Part shown: one piece after another, positions 42,301 through 51,459 of the stretch | Layout of the letters: each line of letters begins with the position of its first letter | Position numbering within the stretch: the stretch's first letter is position 1 | Source: Endotrypanum monterogeii | Lineage: Eukaryota; Euglenozoa; Kinetoplastea; Trypanosomatida; Trypanosomatidae | Direction: 5' to 3' | Assembly: GCA_000333855.2 (NCBI GenBank) | Contig: CM007341.1 | Span: 279,414 to 343,413 of the forward strand | DNA length: 64,000 bases | The notes under the pieces: generated by a model | Told to the model about the DNA's origin: nothing | Database searches by the model: none | What the model saw: only the letters and a program-made list of their open reading frames with translations | Translations under genes and position numbers: made by a program

Positions 42301-44060
42301 GCAGCGCTGACGAGTGCATCGGCAAGAAGTTGCTTTTTGAGGTGGTGGCGATCAAACCCAGCGTAACCCTTACGGAAGATTGCCCACAAGGGAACCCCGA
42401 TGGTGATAACGTCCGCTACCCCCCAAAGTGTACGTCCCCACAATCCCCGCATCGGCAAGTGTCTCTTGCACCTTCTTTTTCGTGCTTCCCGACGACAGCA
42501 CCGACAACAGAAGTCGCCGGCGCGGGGAGCAAAAACAAGACCGGAGTTCTCCTTGCCTCGCTGCCCCCCGTAACCTCCACTGTCACCGTTTCACCGTCAG
42601 CGGAACTCCTTTTAGCCGAGCCGGAGGGGATATTTGCACACCGCGCTGTGCCTCATGCCTTCTTTTCTCTCTCCGGGACAGGTGGTTCGTCAGATGACCC
42701 GAGTGCCATCACTTGTGTCACGGATGAGCGAAGAGAGAGTGGTGTGGATTGGAGTAGGAGCTCGGGGGTGGACACCGCAACCACACCACTACGCGGGGCT
42801 CAGAACCGCGCAGATAGCTGTGACGGCCACATCCCTTCGACTCTATCGGATCAATCCTTTTCAGCTGTACTGCACCTCTTGGGGGAGACGGAGACGACTG
42901 CACGTCTCTGCATCGAGGAGAGCGTTACCAGTGTGCGGGAGGCGTGGGTGGCGATGTGGGACTCGTTTCTGCTGCAGGGCCATCATCGACCGCTCTTACC
43001 CAAACAGGGGTCATTCATCGCGGCGCCGGTGCTGCCGCGGCCCTCTACCATCTCTGAGAAAGGCGTGATCACGCTCTCAACTTCTAACACTACTCTCGTG
43101 GTGCAGAGGGGAGCCCAGGGTGAGGGCGTTGACACAGCTGCCAGCAACAGTGGCATAGCTGAACCGAGCGTGCGATCTCCTTTTATGGATGACTGCGTCA
43201 CTGGGATGATAGGGGTGAACCTCAGTTGTTCCAATGGCGAGTCGCCACCTGTTGTTGTGCCCGGCGATATTCCCCAAATCGGCGATTCCCCTGGGGTTGC
43301 TGTGACACTGGCTGCACCGTCTTTCGACGTGAAAAGGGCAGATTTAACTAGACACACCGAGGGGGCCGATGTGGGGAGCGGAGACCTTGACAGCGGGCAG
43401 TCCTCCCCCTACGCAAACGGTGCCTTGGAGGCGGTGCATGGGGTATCGTCATTATTCACGACAAGCTTCACAGGCTCCAGCCACGCTACTGCGCCTCTCG
43501 TTGCGCACAGCTACAGTGTTCGCAACAGATGCGATCCTTTAAAAGGAGATGTCGCTCACCTCGACACCAGCCTTCGAAAGCCTACATGTCTCTCGACGCA
43601 GTGTCCTTCTTTACAGCCTGACCACTCGGTGGCGTCCTGCGCCGCAGGCCCTCCACTCTCACCCAACCATGTGTTTGACCACAAACCGCTGTACATGTAT
43701 GGGGAGGACGCTGCGTATACACTCTCAAACGGCCGAGGCGATACGCCTCCAACAAGCAACTACGGGCTCGTCGTACCCGTCTTGTCGATGTATGAGGGCT
43801 CCACACCACACTTGCGAGGACATTCGGACCTGCATCGGCAGCACCGAATACCCAGAGTCGATCGAACGACGTGCCGCTGGTGCGGAGGTCCGCATACAAG
43901 CGTAGCTGTCTGCCCTGTTGCTCTGCGGCCACACAGTGAGCTCCGTAAAGAGCGGCGCCGGGAAAAAATGGCTAAGCGTGCGGCGCAGAAATTACTGTTT
44001 GATGGTCGAATCTCGGAGGCTGTGTCCCTTTTGAGGAACTCTGGGGTATGCCCTCCTTGA
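36357..44060 (+). CDS. Giant low-complexity protein with C-terminal zinc-knuckle-like motif
   Basis: The protein has 2,567 residues. Most of the chain is rich in Ser, Thr, Ala, Pro and Gly with scattered acidic patches and no recognisable fold, so it is probably largely disordered. A His/Asp-rich patch (about 1774-1786, pattern HDHHHNHDHDH) could bind metal. Near the end, C2506, C2509, H2513 and C2519 form a CX2CX3HX5C motif close to the CCHC zinc knuckle (CX2CX4HX4C), followed by a basic helix (KERRREKMAKRAAQKLL) and a final short helical segment. Only the last 70 residues look folded, so this is likely the conserved functional part, perhaps nucleic-acid binding by analogy with CCHC proteins. 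Function is unknown. The continuous frame of 7.7 kb supports real coding. Confidence 0.88.
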   Translation: MGVNSSSSRHSVLDLGAGDITCRQSGSVARAKRRSTLKQSYRSHNAPGVSGNAHTGESTPCTTALLVAVDALSTRRQHRDGAEEDTALSGTVQSTRLTSPNCLAQENRPRVVPSPMIMNMRPSLRGAVAVAPIVTNSQRSSSGSNDRCRGVQEEAHVALVYQLPQEREETCVRDGAGTGISYACSHHGGNDNVDVVTLQSGSLTGVDQARPLLEQLTTDSSTLSLSHTAPLPLKDVSIVAEGEEPAPVLVSDQTLVPDSLRSGGEGLDNVDVRIAAPKSLPVSDAVLPLTSTSRGETLPGLPGVSFSPSTNGALLPYQVSGCREACFTGSRQCLPVAVHAAIPQWAEGRFDGDVEIIAGCCCHSERILVSTFKAQGTSESGHHIICGDEGVWSQPLRAILHRRLPSRRGPTAVSPLSLPARLDRSEEESSDCVATLKLTSEEGLCCIKESAMRVLNKEASAASHPQRLSPSASSLAASGVCGMPCASSIASPCFHVAAAAVASPTSSLAAQRVFDSQTLLVEEYAAECTTLAMGVGSRHNSTNGVRRVHDAECESGSGIDRVKCGDEQQPNMQLPQEAIHPRNLLSPAQMSREDSETGSSSMTSSDTSSQSILAPPPSIHLSDLLCSRVRATASATSSTSTRLSYGLEDGIRDDDASPRALNTHHYHQRQLPLKAPCAPEAGVVNLSTVTNTTTRMSSQWPFVCSLAATASAESDSSTATTSVASSAAAVPAARPKGQRWVSRSAIIAAWSRMTVCAEGTVSSSGVLRTSAVPPNRATSLHRAQAAAVEKGTAEGSAHSAPSAAVLPVRRGCVAAYSGAPPLVFRRSSEEVQPSEAARKTVCASIFLSIQVDTPVKTRSASESASLPATDGINDSPPTSSTQGPLGEPAPRGEGAEVPFTGGLLLSPREVPFVLDAPTIDSPVAASPSLSSPRIRGINASVSALHSPRERMVVSTDFSDSDGQGSLGKKQHTPARPSMASGEEIASETATTVDADEGDCIHGEGTAAGVPRMRRGCQPCLRDQFRVRSLDTYSLRLHTSEFATTHTTVGATSGLTGLLPSHTQNQHCCPHLGREAHDSPFASSPCSEGSFGIRAFSHKRSSVSMRMCVPGRGSLEREGSEARVREDSFGGVDARHTQDAGAARGPRNRVGSHFSTLFAGRDASPNHYRRILFAPFRTPQSETLTSDTVEALVHGTGGLEEAPLEGSSRYQPPCPPGRPTQAHDMSSSFSVARLMPRREGRLSPPTPRSTSQVSLDALRDEVRCAVTHSVLAPWSEGGFGALNIRPPTQGSRTLLHQRPHPPQSASLLHAALHQRRYASDVEGSVQWQEVGLHASSTQTSQNFDFARNNEETEAEGSSRDNARRRTLCPWMGSAGEDSHDESDGVSGWGMATPRIWQSGRDEDISYGDDDGGSEEEVGSNTSGSDVVGCSSVVYCRANRRCMGSLHCHDRRLLRSLPSASTLSATHHHPLPYRSYRMTNVSRDSGPFVAADEDMPHSCICPCSMNECRSCFSPPRYEPPMPSNRNTFTAFVPLADISPSQLLYPSATGPPCAQDVYLPGLSPVTRGGKEGAAAVRGDSDAENSTVLWVNTPNTSDTLIVKDCEPDDASLAISASAGEASTLLISSPPSSLSISPTQRISKSTTFAPAAVPAAALTQTLQSPVHWAVRRRSEVSGSLSGGIPCKSRPGTKALTGLSHLVGAVSVASGGDGSSGDMDSDDGADDLPLRVALPTPASLRASWGSDSMGVACAPFYEGERHMFSDDKRPKPDVPLHTIPCRHDHHHNHDHDHTLGVPLASRTAEDNFGQEAAQGSASQLLLAEQWSKPQPWWNQSRRVAMPRVSGTVAIARNPGNKINGNRRDFLSSRQTKNALATVLGDRVAFSPSRRGTISVTSSPSSDMLHLGGRAVVTVEAGTSGGRLPLTSQYSTIVTSDCGSNGSRESSSCANSDVREYTARGGAAGSVVHDSPSGEMVIGQVCACSVEDRSADECIGKKLLFEVVAIKPSVTLTEDCPQGNPDGDNVRYPPKCTSPQSPHRQVSLAPSFSCFPTTAPTTEVAGAGSKNKTGVLLASLPPVTSTVTVSPSAELLLAEPEGIFAHRAVPHAFFSLSGTGGSSDDPSAITCVTDERRESGVDWSRSSGVDTATTPLRGAQNRADSCDGHIPSTLSDQSFSAVLHLLGETETTARLCIEESVTSVREAWVAMWDSFLLQGHHRPLLPKQGSFIAAPVLPRPSTISEKGVITLSTSNTTLVVQRGAQGEGVDTAASNSGIAEPSVRSPFMDDCVTGMIGVNLSCSNGESPPVVVPGDIPQIGDSPGVAVTLAAPSFDVKRADLTRHTEGADVGSGDLDSGQSSPYANGALEAVHGVSSLFTTSFTGSSHATAPLVAHSYSVRNRCDPLKGDVAHLDTSLRKPTCLSTQCPSLQPDHSVASCAAGPPLSPNHVFDHKPLYMYGEDAAYTLSNGRGDTPPTSNYGLVVPVLSMYEGSTPHLRGHSDLHRQHRIPRVDRTTCRWCGGPHTSVAVCPVALRPHSELRKERRREKMAKRAAQKLLFDGRISEAVSLLRNSGVCPP

Positions 44061-44620
44061 CTGAGGTGGCGTCGGCTCCTCCGTTAAATCCTTTAGTTTC
44101 TTTTTTTTTTCCTCATTCCTCCCTTTTTCTGTGCGTGTCTTTCCGCATATATATATATATTTTTTCCTGGATTCTCTCCAGAAAAATGTTCGTGTCTTTG
44201 GGTGTCTTCGCACCTCTTGCTTTGCATGCTCCCCTCGTCCCCCCATCTTCCCCACAGACTTTCCTTCCTTCTCTCTGCCCCTTCCTCCCTCGGCATTGCT
44301 CTGCGGTGCTCTAATCAAGCAAATTCATGGGCCATCCACTTGTGCATAGCGTGACTGTCTCGTCGTAGCGCACACCTATGGTCACTTGGGCGTTTCTCCT
44401 CAATTTTCGGAGAGTGCGCAACCGCTACGTATTTTTTCCGTTCATGCCTTCTTCCCTCCTATTCCCCACCCCCTCCATCTTCCTGGGCCCCTCGTGTCTT
44501 TCACGCTCCCTCCCTTGTTTCCTCTTCTTCTCCCCATGTGCGGTGTTTCATCTCTCAAACCCTTTTCGTGACCGACGCCACACACAACACACTTGTGTAC
44601 ACGCGCTCATTGAGGAGTAT

Positions 44621-44671
<51 letters not shown>

Positions 44672-44910
44672 NNNNNNNNNNNNNNNNNNNNNNNNNNNNN
44701 NNNNNNNNNNNNNNNNNNNNNNNNNNNNNNNNNNNNNNNNNNNNNNNNNNNNNNNNNNNNNNNNNNNNNNNNNNNNNNNNNNNNNNNNNNNNNNNNNNNN
44801 NNNNNNNNNNNNNNNNNNNNNNNNNNNNNNNNNNNNNNNNNNNNNNNNNNNNNNNNNNNNNNNNNNNNNNNNNNNNNNNNNNNNNNNNNNNNNNNNNNNN
44901 NNNNNNNNNN

Positions 44911-44966
<56 letters not shown>

Positions 44967-45207
44967 AGACACGCAAGGGGCATACCCACCAGCGACAAGA
45001 AAGCGAAGTGGTAGGAGGGGGCGTGTTACTCGTATATGCATATGTGTGCTTATTTTTCTGTTTGTGTGTGTGCCGCATTTGCTTCTCGTTTTTTTTCCCC
45101 CTCCATTTTCTGCTCTTCACACATCCTTTGGCTTCTCAGTCTTTCTTTTTTCCCTCTTCTCTTCGCTTGACGAGCGCACATTTAAAGCACAGCGTGCAGG
45201 TTGCATA
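44061..45207. other. Spacer with assembly gap
   Basis: It contains a TA run (44146-44160), pyrimidine-rich sequence, a CA-TA compound run, the gap of N, and the same CA-TA compound run again. C/T-rich tracts at 45086-45168 precede AG dinucleotides at 45173-45192, the acceptor region for the next gene. Confidence 0.7.
44622..44960. repeat. (CA)n(TA)n microsatellite on both sides of a 239-N gap
   Basis: The left flank (44622-44671) is about 10 CA units followed by about 15 TA units. Ns fill 44672-44910. The right flank (44911-44960) is again CA followed by TA. The two flanks are the same element in the same orientation, so the gap could hide one longer array, or the same array may be represented twice. 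Confidence 0.9.
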
Positions 45208-47268
45208 ATGCGTATGGATCACCATAACTGGTGGTGTGGCCACCGTCGTTGGTTCGGCCTCCGTCAGGCGTGTTGCTCACCAACTGCGTGGTGCCTTAAG
45301 GCACTGCGGAATTCGTGTCGTAAGTTGCACTCAGCAGCGCTGCAGCGTAACCCGAGTGATACGAGGGATGTTGTGCATCTGCCGCGTGGCATGTCCCCGT
45401 ACCAGCGATCTCGAGTTGCTGCCCCAACTGGGTTGCAGTCTGAGGCCTCTGAGTCTCGCTCAGACAGCGGCAACCACTTGCATCACGGCTTTTGTTCCTC
45501 CGGTACACCAAATGATGCCTCGCTTTTGTCTCCGCGCGCACCACTGAGTAAGCATCTACCGCCGTGGCCAGTGGATGCTTTCGAGTTCAACGCCATTGTT
45601 GCACACGGTGGCCATGACATTCGCCTGGCCTCGCGCACTGTCTTGTCTTCATCTTCCCACTCTGGCTCCGGCGTCGCCTGTGGTGACGGGGGCTCGACAA
45701 CCCCGTTAGCGACAGCCTCCGCTCTGCCCGGTGGGGCGATGCCCTCGCACGTCTTCGCATCGGGGTCGATACCTAAGCTTTCTTTCGTTACTCTCAACAC
45801 CATTCGGCACCTTAAGACAGTGGAGGAGACGACTGAGGCGCAAGCAGCACTGCATGATGGCGGTTGGGTGTGCACAGGATGCTGGTCTATTGTGCATGCA
45901 GACGGCGCCGATCACACTGACAAGGACAAGCACCTTTCTTACGGCGTCGCTTTATTTCCTCGCACTGTCTGTCCTACGTGCCGCACGCTACGCCATGACG
46001 CGCACACCTCGTCGTACATCGCGGGTTGGCGCCTTCGGCCAGAGCTATGGAAGTGTACGTCTTGTGGCGAGGCAAACCGCCTTAGTCATTTGGGCTGCCG
46101 CTGCTGCGGGGCGCCACGCTCAGGGAGCACAGAAACGGACGGGGGGAAAGAGGAGAAAGGGCCTTACGTGCGCATATCCGTTGCAGATGAGGTCGCGTCG
46201 TGTCCTATCGGTCACGTCGTTGTCACCCGAAATCGAACGACGCGTTGGCGCTGTGGGGTCTGCAAGGAGATCAACTCGCTGCAGATGGCAGTTTGCCGAC
46301 ACTGTACGCACGAGCGGTTCGCCATCAGCGTAGCCTGTCCGACATGTGATGCATTGCGCGTTTTATCGAATGCACTGGTGTTTGGCTCTGAGGAAGACAA
46401 ACGTGCGACTCGGTGTTCTGCTCGTGACATGTCGCCGCACACGCTCCTTCCGTCGTCTTCCGGCACAGAAGAAGCTGCTCATTCGGCCACAAAAAACGTT
46501 CCTCTGGCAGATCCTTCAGTTTTCCCTGAACGTGTTTTTGACCCTGAAAACTGTTATACCCCAAACACGACACAGGTTAACTGCTTGCGGTGTCGTGGCC
46601 CCCTCCACGGCGGTCGCGTGGTTGCTGTGAACCTTGCAGGGTCGTGGTGGTGTGCCTGCGGTGTCGTGAACACGGCCGCGGCGTACAGTTGCCTTCGCTG
46701 TCGCCTGCCGCGGTTTGTAGGTTGCCCGGATACGCTGCGTGCGCTACTGCTCAGCGCTGGAAAGGCCAGCTCATCGCTGCCACCGCCGCCGCCTGTACAC
46801 GATGCCGGGTCCGCCGTCGTTTGTGCTGCGACGCTGCCAACCTGGGACTTCAGGTGCTGCACAAATTGGATGTGCGACAGTTGCTGCGGCGTAAACAGTG
46901 CGTCCTACCAAGTGGTCGCCAACGGTGACTCGTTGTTCCCTTCCTCCTCAACTGGAAGCGCGCGTCGCGGTCGCCGATTATGGATGCGACACGGTAATGC
47001 AGTCTGTCGCCACTGTGGTGCCCCGTGGCATCACCACGTATTGCATGAGGGAGACGCTTGGCGCTGCGCATGCCACATGCTCAACTCGAGCACGAGCACT
47101 CTTTGCGCGAGCTGTGGGTTGCCGGCGCTGGATGGCCTCCGGTCGGACATGCTTTCTACCTGGTCGAAGGGTGACTGGCGGTGCCCATCATGTGGCAGCC
47201 TGTGCTACAGAGACCGACAGCGATGCTCCTGTGGTACCCTGCGATCAACGGCAAGGCTCGGTAGGTGA
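45208..47268 (+). CDS. Multi-zinc-finger protein (RanBP2 type)
   Basis: The protein has 686 residues. Two fingers match the RanBP2 pattern W-x-C-x2-C-x3-N-x6-C-x2-C closely: WKCTSCGEANRLSHLGCRCC (from W281) and WRCGVCKEINSLQMAVCRHC (from W347). Further fingers are WWCACGVVNTAAAYSCLRC (about 480), WRCACHMLNSSTSTLCASC (about 617) and WRCPSCGSLCYRDRQRC (about 656), with more irregular Cys pairs near 225-265 and 550-600. Two of them have CX1C instead of CX2C in the first pair. Such fingers bind single-stranded RNA or ubiquitin in other organisms; kinetoplastid mitochondrial RNA-editing factors include RanBP2-finger proteins. The N-terminus is rich in Arg, Trp and His with few acids, which could be a mitochondrial presequence. 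The ATG at 45208 follows acceptor candidates; the frame opening at 45046 is GTG. Confidence 0.88.
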   Translation: MRMDHHNWWCGHRRWFGLRQACCSPTAWCLKALRNSCRKLHSAALQRNPSDTRDVVHLPRGMSPYQRSRVAAPTGLQSEASESRSDSGNHLHHGFCSSGTPNDASLLSPRAPLSKHLPPWPVDAFEFNAIVAHGGHDIRLASRTVLSSSSHSGSGVACGDGGSTTPLATASALPGGAMPSHVFASGSIPKLSFVTLNTIRHLKTVEETTEAQAALHDGGWVCTGCWSIVHADGADHTDKDKHLSYGVALFPRTVCPTCRTLRHDAHTSSYIAGWRLRPELWKCTSCGEANRLSHLGCRCCGAPRSGSTETDGGKEEKGPYVRISVADEVASCPIGHVVVTRNRTTRWRCGVCKEINSLQMAVCRHCTHERFAISVACPTCDALRVLSNALVFGSEEDKRATRCSARDMSPHTLLPSSSGTEEAAHSATKNVPLADPSVFPERVFDPENCYTPNTTQVNCLRCRGPLHGGRVVAVNLAGSWWCACGVVNTAAAYSCLRCRLPRFVGCPDTLRALLLSAGKASSSLPPPPPVHDAGSAVVCAATLPTWDFRCCTNWMCDSCCGVNSASYQVVANGDSLFPSSSTGSARRGRRLWMRHGNAVCRHCGAPWHHHVLHEGDAWRCACHMLNSSTSTLCASCGLPALDGLRSDMLSTWSKGDWRCPSCGSLCYRDRQRCSCGTLRSTARLGR

Positions 47269-48582
47269 GCATGATGTCGTCCTTACGCGCACGCGCGGAC
47301 TCGCCAGTCTTCACCGACGGAGACACCGGGGGCGGGGAGTGCACGCTTGGGCTCCACTGATCATGAAGGAAAAAAAAAAGATCTACAAAGACTTTTTTCC
47401 CGCGAGTTCTGCTGCAGTTGCGTGATGGATTGAAGGGACAACGGTGGGGGTTTCCTGTCGGCCCTCCATAGCTACGGTGACGCAGGGCTTCCCTTGCACC
47501 TTCCTGCTCGGAATTCCCTGGTACATTTGCTACTCCCCCCTTCGCGCAAACGGCGCGCTAGAAGAATAATAATAAAAAAGAAAGGCCACATGGTTGGAGA
47601 GGGGAGGGATGTGGGTGAAAAGGGGGGTGGATAAAAGAGGGAGGGGAGGGGAGGCCGATATTGCCAAGACACATATATATATATATATATATCTGTGCAT
47701 TGCACTTTCGGCAACCTTTTCTTGTTACAACCCCTCCCACTCTCCCTCGTGTTCTCCGCTGACTCACCCACGCATCCATACGGTTACAGAGTCCCCTACG
47801 TGTGCGCTGTTTCACGGGCACATCCTCGCTTTCTCTCTATTCTCCCCGCGTCCGAGGTGGGAACTGCAACGCTGTTGAGCTTTGTCGGGTACGTCCAGCC
47901 TGGCGCACACCTGCTCATCCTCACCAGTACCGTATATATATATATACGATGTTTTTCACGGAGGATCACCTGTCGAGCGCTGTGGTCGGGTGCCGACGTA
48001 CAGAAACGGCTGCGCCGACACACGTGAAGGCGCCTCGGACACATCTCCTGCACCGCCTTCGTTGTTGTTGCCCAGCGCATTGGTGGTTATTACGATTGTC
48101 ATCTTTGTGACTTGTTTGTTTCCTTTTCTCTGTGGCAGAAATTTGCATCTGTTCGGGGGAGTGTGTAGGGAGATAATTACAAGAGCGGCACATCATGATG
48201 ATATTTGGCTTGTGTTGACCTCGCCCCCCCCCCCTCTCCCTTCTTTCCCCCCTCGCCATAGCTTCGACAAGGCCTCAACAGATGTCAGACACTGGCGTGA
48301 CATGACCTTCTAAGTAAGGTCGGGGGCTCTGCATCTTTAATAACGGACATCAGCAAACGAAAAAAAAACACAGTGAGATAAATGCTGTAGTGTGGTAGAA
48401 TCCCAATGAGTAAGGTCGGTGCCCTTTATCGACTGATCCTCAGCACGACACGTATCATCTGTAATTGTGAATCTGAGGGAAGGGGGGGGGACTACCCCCC
48501 CCCCCAAAAAAAAAAAAAAACGGGCGCTCTTTCCCCCCGGTCCCCTCCTTATAGTCTTGCCCCCTCTCCCCCCCCCCAACAA

Positions 48583-48622
<40 letters not shown>

Positions 48623-49542
48623 CAATTCACGTCTAATTCCATGCTCTCCTTTTTTTTCTTCTTATTTACACCATGATGAGGGCGGATTGGATGCACTTAT
48701 TGTTCGCAAGGAAAGGGGTGGCTGGAGGCCGTTGCCGTGAGCCGTCAACTCTATACCCACACACATACAGACACATTATATATATATATATATATGTCGC
48801 AAGATGGGTGGTGCTAGTGCACACCTTCCCAGTTTTCAGGTTTTGTAGCAGTGGCGCGCTGCGCAGTCGAAGACGGCAACAGGCAGAGGAGGGAGGGAGA
48901 TAGTAATTTTTTCTCTTGTTATGGATACACATCCACACCTGAAGGGATCTGTACATCGCGGCATAATTGGGTGCTCGTGGCTGTCGCTTGGGAGAGGGGG
49001 AGATACAAACGGATAACCCCCTCTATAACCCCCGTTCACTTTCCATTTACACACATTTCTTTTGCGCGTTCCCCTACAACCTCTTCGCTTGAGGGGGACC
49101 GTTCCCCCCCCCCTTTTTTTTTCCTTGTTCCCAACGCACATGGGTCCTGTACTCAGTTTCTCCCCTCCCCTTACCCCATTCTCGTTTTTTTAAAGATTTT
49201 GTTGCTCATCTATCCTTTCCTTTTCATTTGAGTTATTTGATCCGTCAAGCAGTTGTGTATCTCTGTGTTGCTTTCGCGATCGACTGCGCTGGGACTCTTT
49301 TTTTTTTCCTCGCTATTGGTGTATTCCTGCTTCGCATCCTGGAAAGGGAAGAGGGGGCAGAGGGGTAACGGGTTCGTACTGGTGGATTGACGGGCAACTC
49401 CGCTGTTTCATGAGTGAAGCGTTTGCATGAGTAACAAGTCAACAGCAAACAATTATATCCTTTAAGAAAAAAATCAAAGAGGAAGATAAGAGGGGAAACC
49501 CAAGCGGTCTCCATCGCACTCGTTGTCGTCTCTGGCAATCAA
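47269..49542. other. Spacer, 2.3 kb, low complexity
   Basis: It contains TA runs (47671-47692 and 48778-48795), a C/A homopolymer stretch near 48497-48520, a CA run (48585-48619), several A and T runs, and G-rich stretches. Frames of 90-150 codons here lack non-repetitive content. No gene is seen. Confidence 0.6.
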
Positions 49543-51459
49543 ATGTCTGATATCGAACGCGGTGATGACCAACCGCAGGCTTTGCCGGTAGTGGGGGTTG
49601 CGGCCTCCGTGGTGATGACGGGCGTGTCCGACGCAGTGTGCGGCGCTGTGATTTGTTCTTCACCAGAGATCGTGATGGCGTCGACACTGGCGCCCTCATC
49701 CTCCACACAGCAGCAGACATCGCTGCCGACGCCTACTTCGCGTTCGTCCCATTTTCGTTCTACTTCAGACGTCTCAATGCCCGCAGGTGAAACACGGCCA
49801 CTGATTTGCCGGAGACCTGTGACACAGCGTCTCGGTGGGGGTCCTCTTGTCACCTTTGCGCCATCGACTCGGTTTGATGAATGCCGCCAGCGTGCCAACG
49901 TCGCCGCACGGCGACGGGACGACCTGTTTCCCCACGTGTCCCCAACAACGTCGGTGAGATCTTCTTGTTCGCCCTTACGTTCCTTGGTAGGGGCGTTGCC
50001 AGTCACGGAACGATGTTTGACAGATCTATCGAAGCCCTGCATTCTTCTGTATCACCAATCCCAGTGCTTGCCAGAGGTGGCTTTTTTCTCCACGTCGCGA
50101 AAGGATTTCAGGGAGGTTGCGGTGGATGATTTCAGCGACACCTGGCCCTCCGTCAACTCTGCGTACCCGACGACTTCGCCATCGATCACGTACCTTGCCC
50201 CTGACGCTATCGAAGTGCGACCACGTACTCCTACATCCTTGGTGCTGAAGACTCCAGTGCACCGCGTGCCCTTCCATGCGCCCCCTGACCGCGGGCACTC
50301 CATCTCAGTTCCACATTCGGATGGCAAGAGCAGCTCAGCTGCTGCCTCTCTGGTTGTCGTCGGTGATACAGCGCCCCCGTCGCCTCTAGGCACCACCAAT
50401 GTACTACTGCCGGAATCGGGGAGGTCGGCAAGCGTGGGGACGCCTCGCTTCACTGTGACGACCAGCTCGAGCAGCGAGTCGCATGCATTATGCGACACTA
50501 AGGCAGACAGGTCCGCTGCCATCTTTCCCCAAAACGGTCACGCGGTGCTCATCACCCAACCTACGGAAGAGGCGGGTGTTATCATTGTGACTGTGCCGTC
50601 GCCACCACATCGCAAGACCGTCTCGCTGCCGTCTACACCCAAGGTGACAGCGTCAGTTACACTCCCGCTACTGCGGCCGCCGCTACCGACGACAAGCAGT
50701 TATGCTCCGGCGAGCTCACGGACGGAGCTGCTGGCGTCTGACGCCCCCAGGAGACTGGTGCGAACGAGTCCCTTGGACGACACCTCTCCCAACGGCAGTG
50801 TGAAGCTGCGCGTGAGCGAAGCGACAGGGATGACGGCGTTGTTGCCCAACAGACTCACTCACTCGGCAATGTCCGAACTCACTCAAGGGGGTGCTGGGCA
50901 AGCCAGCAAAGCTACTCAGACTACCTGCTCCTCAATCGACCATACAGTCGCAGCAATGTCGAATGCGCGGGTCACTGCGATTTCCCCTCACCACCACCTG
51001 ACCAGTTGCAGTATTGATGACCAGTCGACACTGTCAACCGCACCGCCGCGCAACACCTTGCTTGATGTGAGCAAGGATACCAGCGACGTTGTCGACGGTG
51101 ATGGCGGGGGCAATGACGCAATAGACCGGCTCTTCAGCTTCACTACCCTCCCTGGGGAATTTAGTGAAGACGGGGTGGAGGTGGTCATGTGCTTCCCCCC
51201 CCCGCACCTACCGCCCGGCTCTGCCAAGCCGCGCCCCCAACGCGATGAGGAGCATCGCACTGCAGCTTCCTCTGCCGCAGTGGACATAGTGTGGCCGCTG
51301 CGGAGGAGGTTCATGTCTTGGCTGTCGAGGCGGCGCCGTCTTCAGTGTCAGCTGGACTGCTCTGCAGGCGTGATGCAGTGCTCTGGTCTGCCTGCTGATC
51401 TCGGGCTGAAGCGTTTCCCACCCTTGACTGATGAAGCGAGGGAAGGAGAAGGGAGGTAG
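49543..51459 (+). CDS. Hypothetical Ser/Thr/Pro-rich protein
   Basis: The protein has 638 residues and starts at the first ATG of its frame, after an AT-rich 5' leader. It is rich in Ser, Thr, Pro, Ala and Val throughout, with no hydrophobic segment long enough for a membrane span and no family motif that I recognise. Many S/T-P pairs suggest possible phosphorylation by proline-directed kinases. Residues about 585-610 are strongly basic (RRRFMSWLSRRRR). The continuous open frame of 1.9 kb with GC-rich third positions supports coding. The overall look resembles the disordered tails of the kinase and giant-protein genes in this window. Confidence 0.8.
   Translation: MSDIERGDDQPQALPVVGVAASVVMTGVSDAVCGAVICSSPEIVMASTLAPSSSTQQQTSLPTPTSRSSHFRSTSDVSMPAGETRPLICRRPVTQRLGGGPLVTFAPSTRFDECRQRANVAARRRDDLFPHVSPTTSVRSSCSPLRSLVGALPVTERCLTDLSKPCILLYHQSQCLPEVAFFSTSRKDFREVAVDDFSDTWPSVNSAYPTTSPSITYLAPDAIEVRPRTPTSLVLKTPVHRVPFHAPPDRGHSISVPHSDGKSSSAAASLVVVGDTAPPSPLGTTNVLLPESGRSASVGTPRFTVTTSSSSESHALCDTKADRSAAIFPQNGHAVLITQPTEEAGVIIVTVPSPPHRKTVSLPSTPKVTASVTLPLLRPPLPTTSSYAPASSRTELLASDAPRRLVRTSPLDDTSPNGSVKLRVSEATGMTALLPNRLTHSAMSELTQGGAGQASKATQTTCSSIDHTVAAMSNARVTAISPHHHLTSCSIDDQSTLSTAPPRNTLLDVSKDTSDVVDGDGGGNDAIDRLFSFTTLPGEFSEDGVEVVMCFPPPHLPPGSAKPRPQRDEEHRTAASSAAVDIVWPLRRRFMSWLSRRRRLQCQLDCSAGVMQCSGLPADLGLKRFPPLTDEAREGEGR

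Noticed and set aside
45046..45207. Hydrophobic N-terminal extension of the zinc-finger protein that could look like a signal peptide
   Set aside because: It starts at GTG and is the translation of the pyrimidine tract used for trans-splicing; the first ATG after the acceptor is at 45208.
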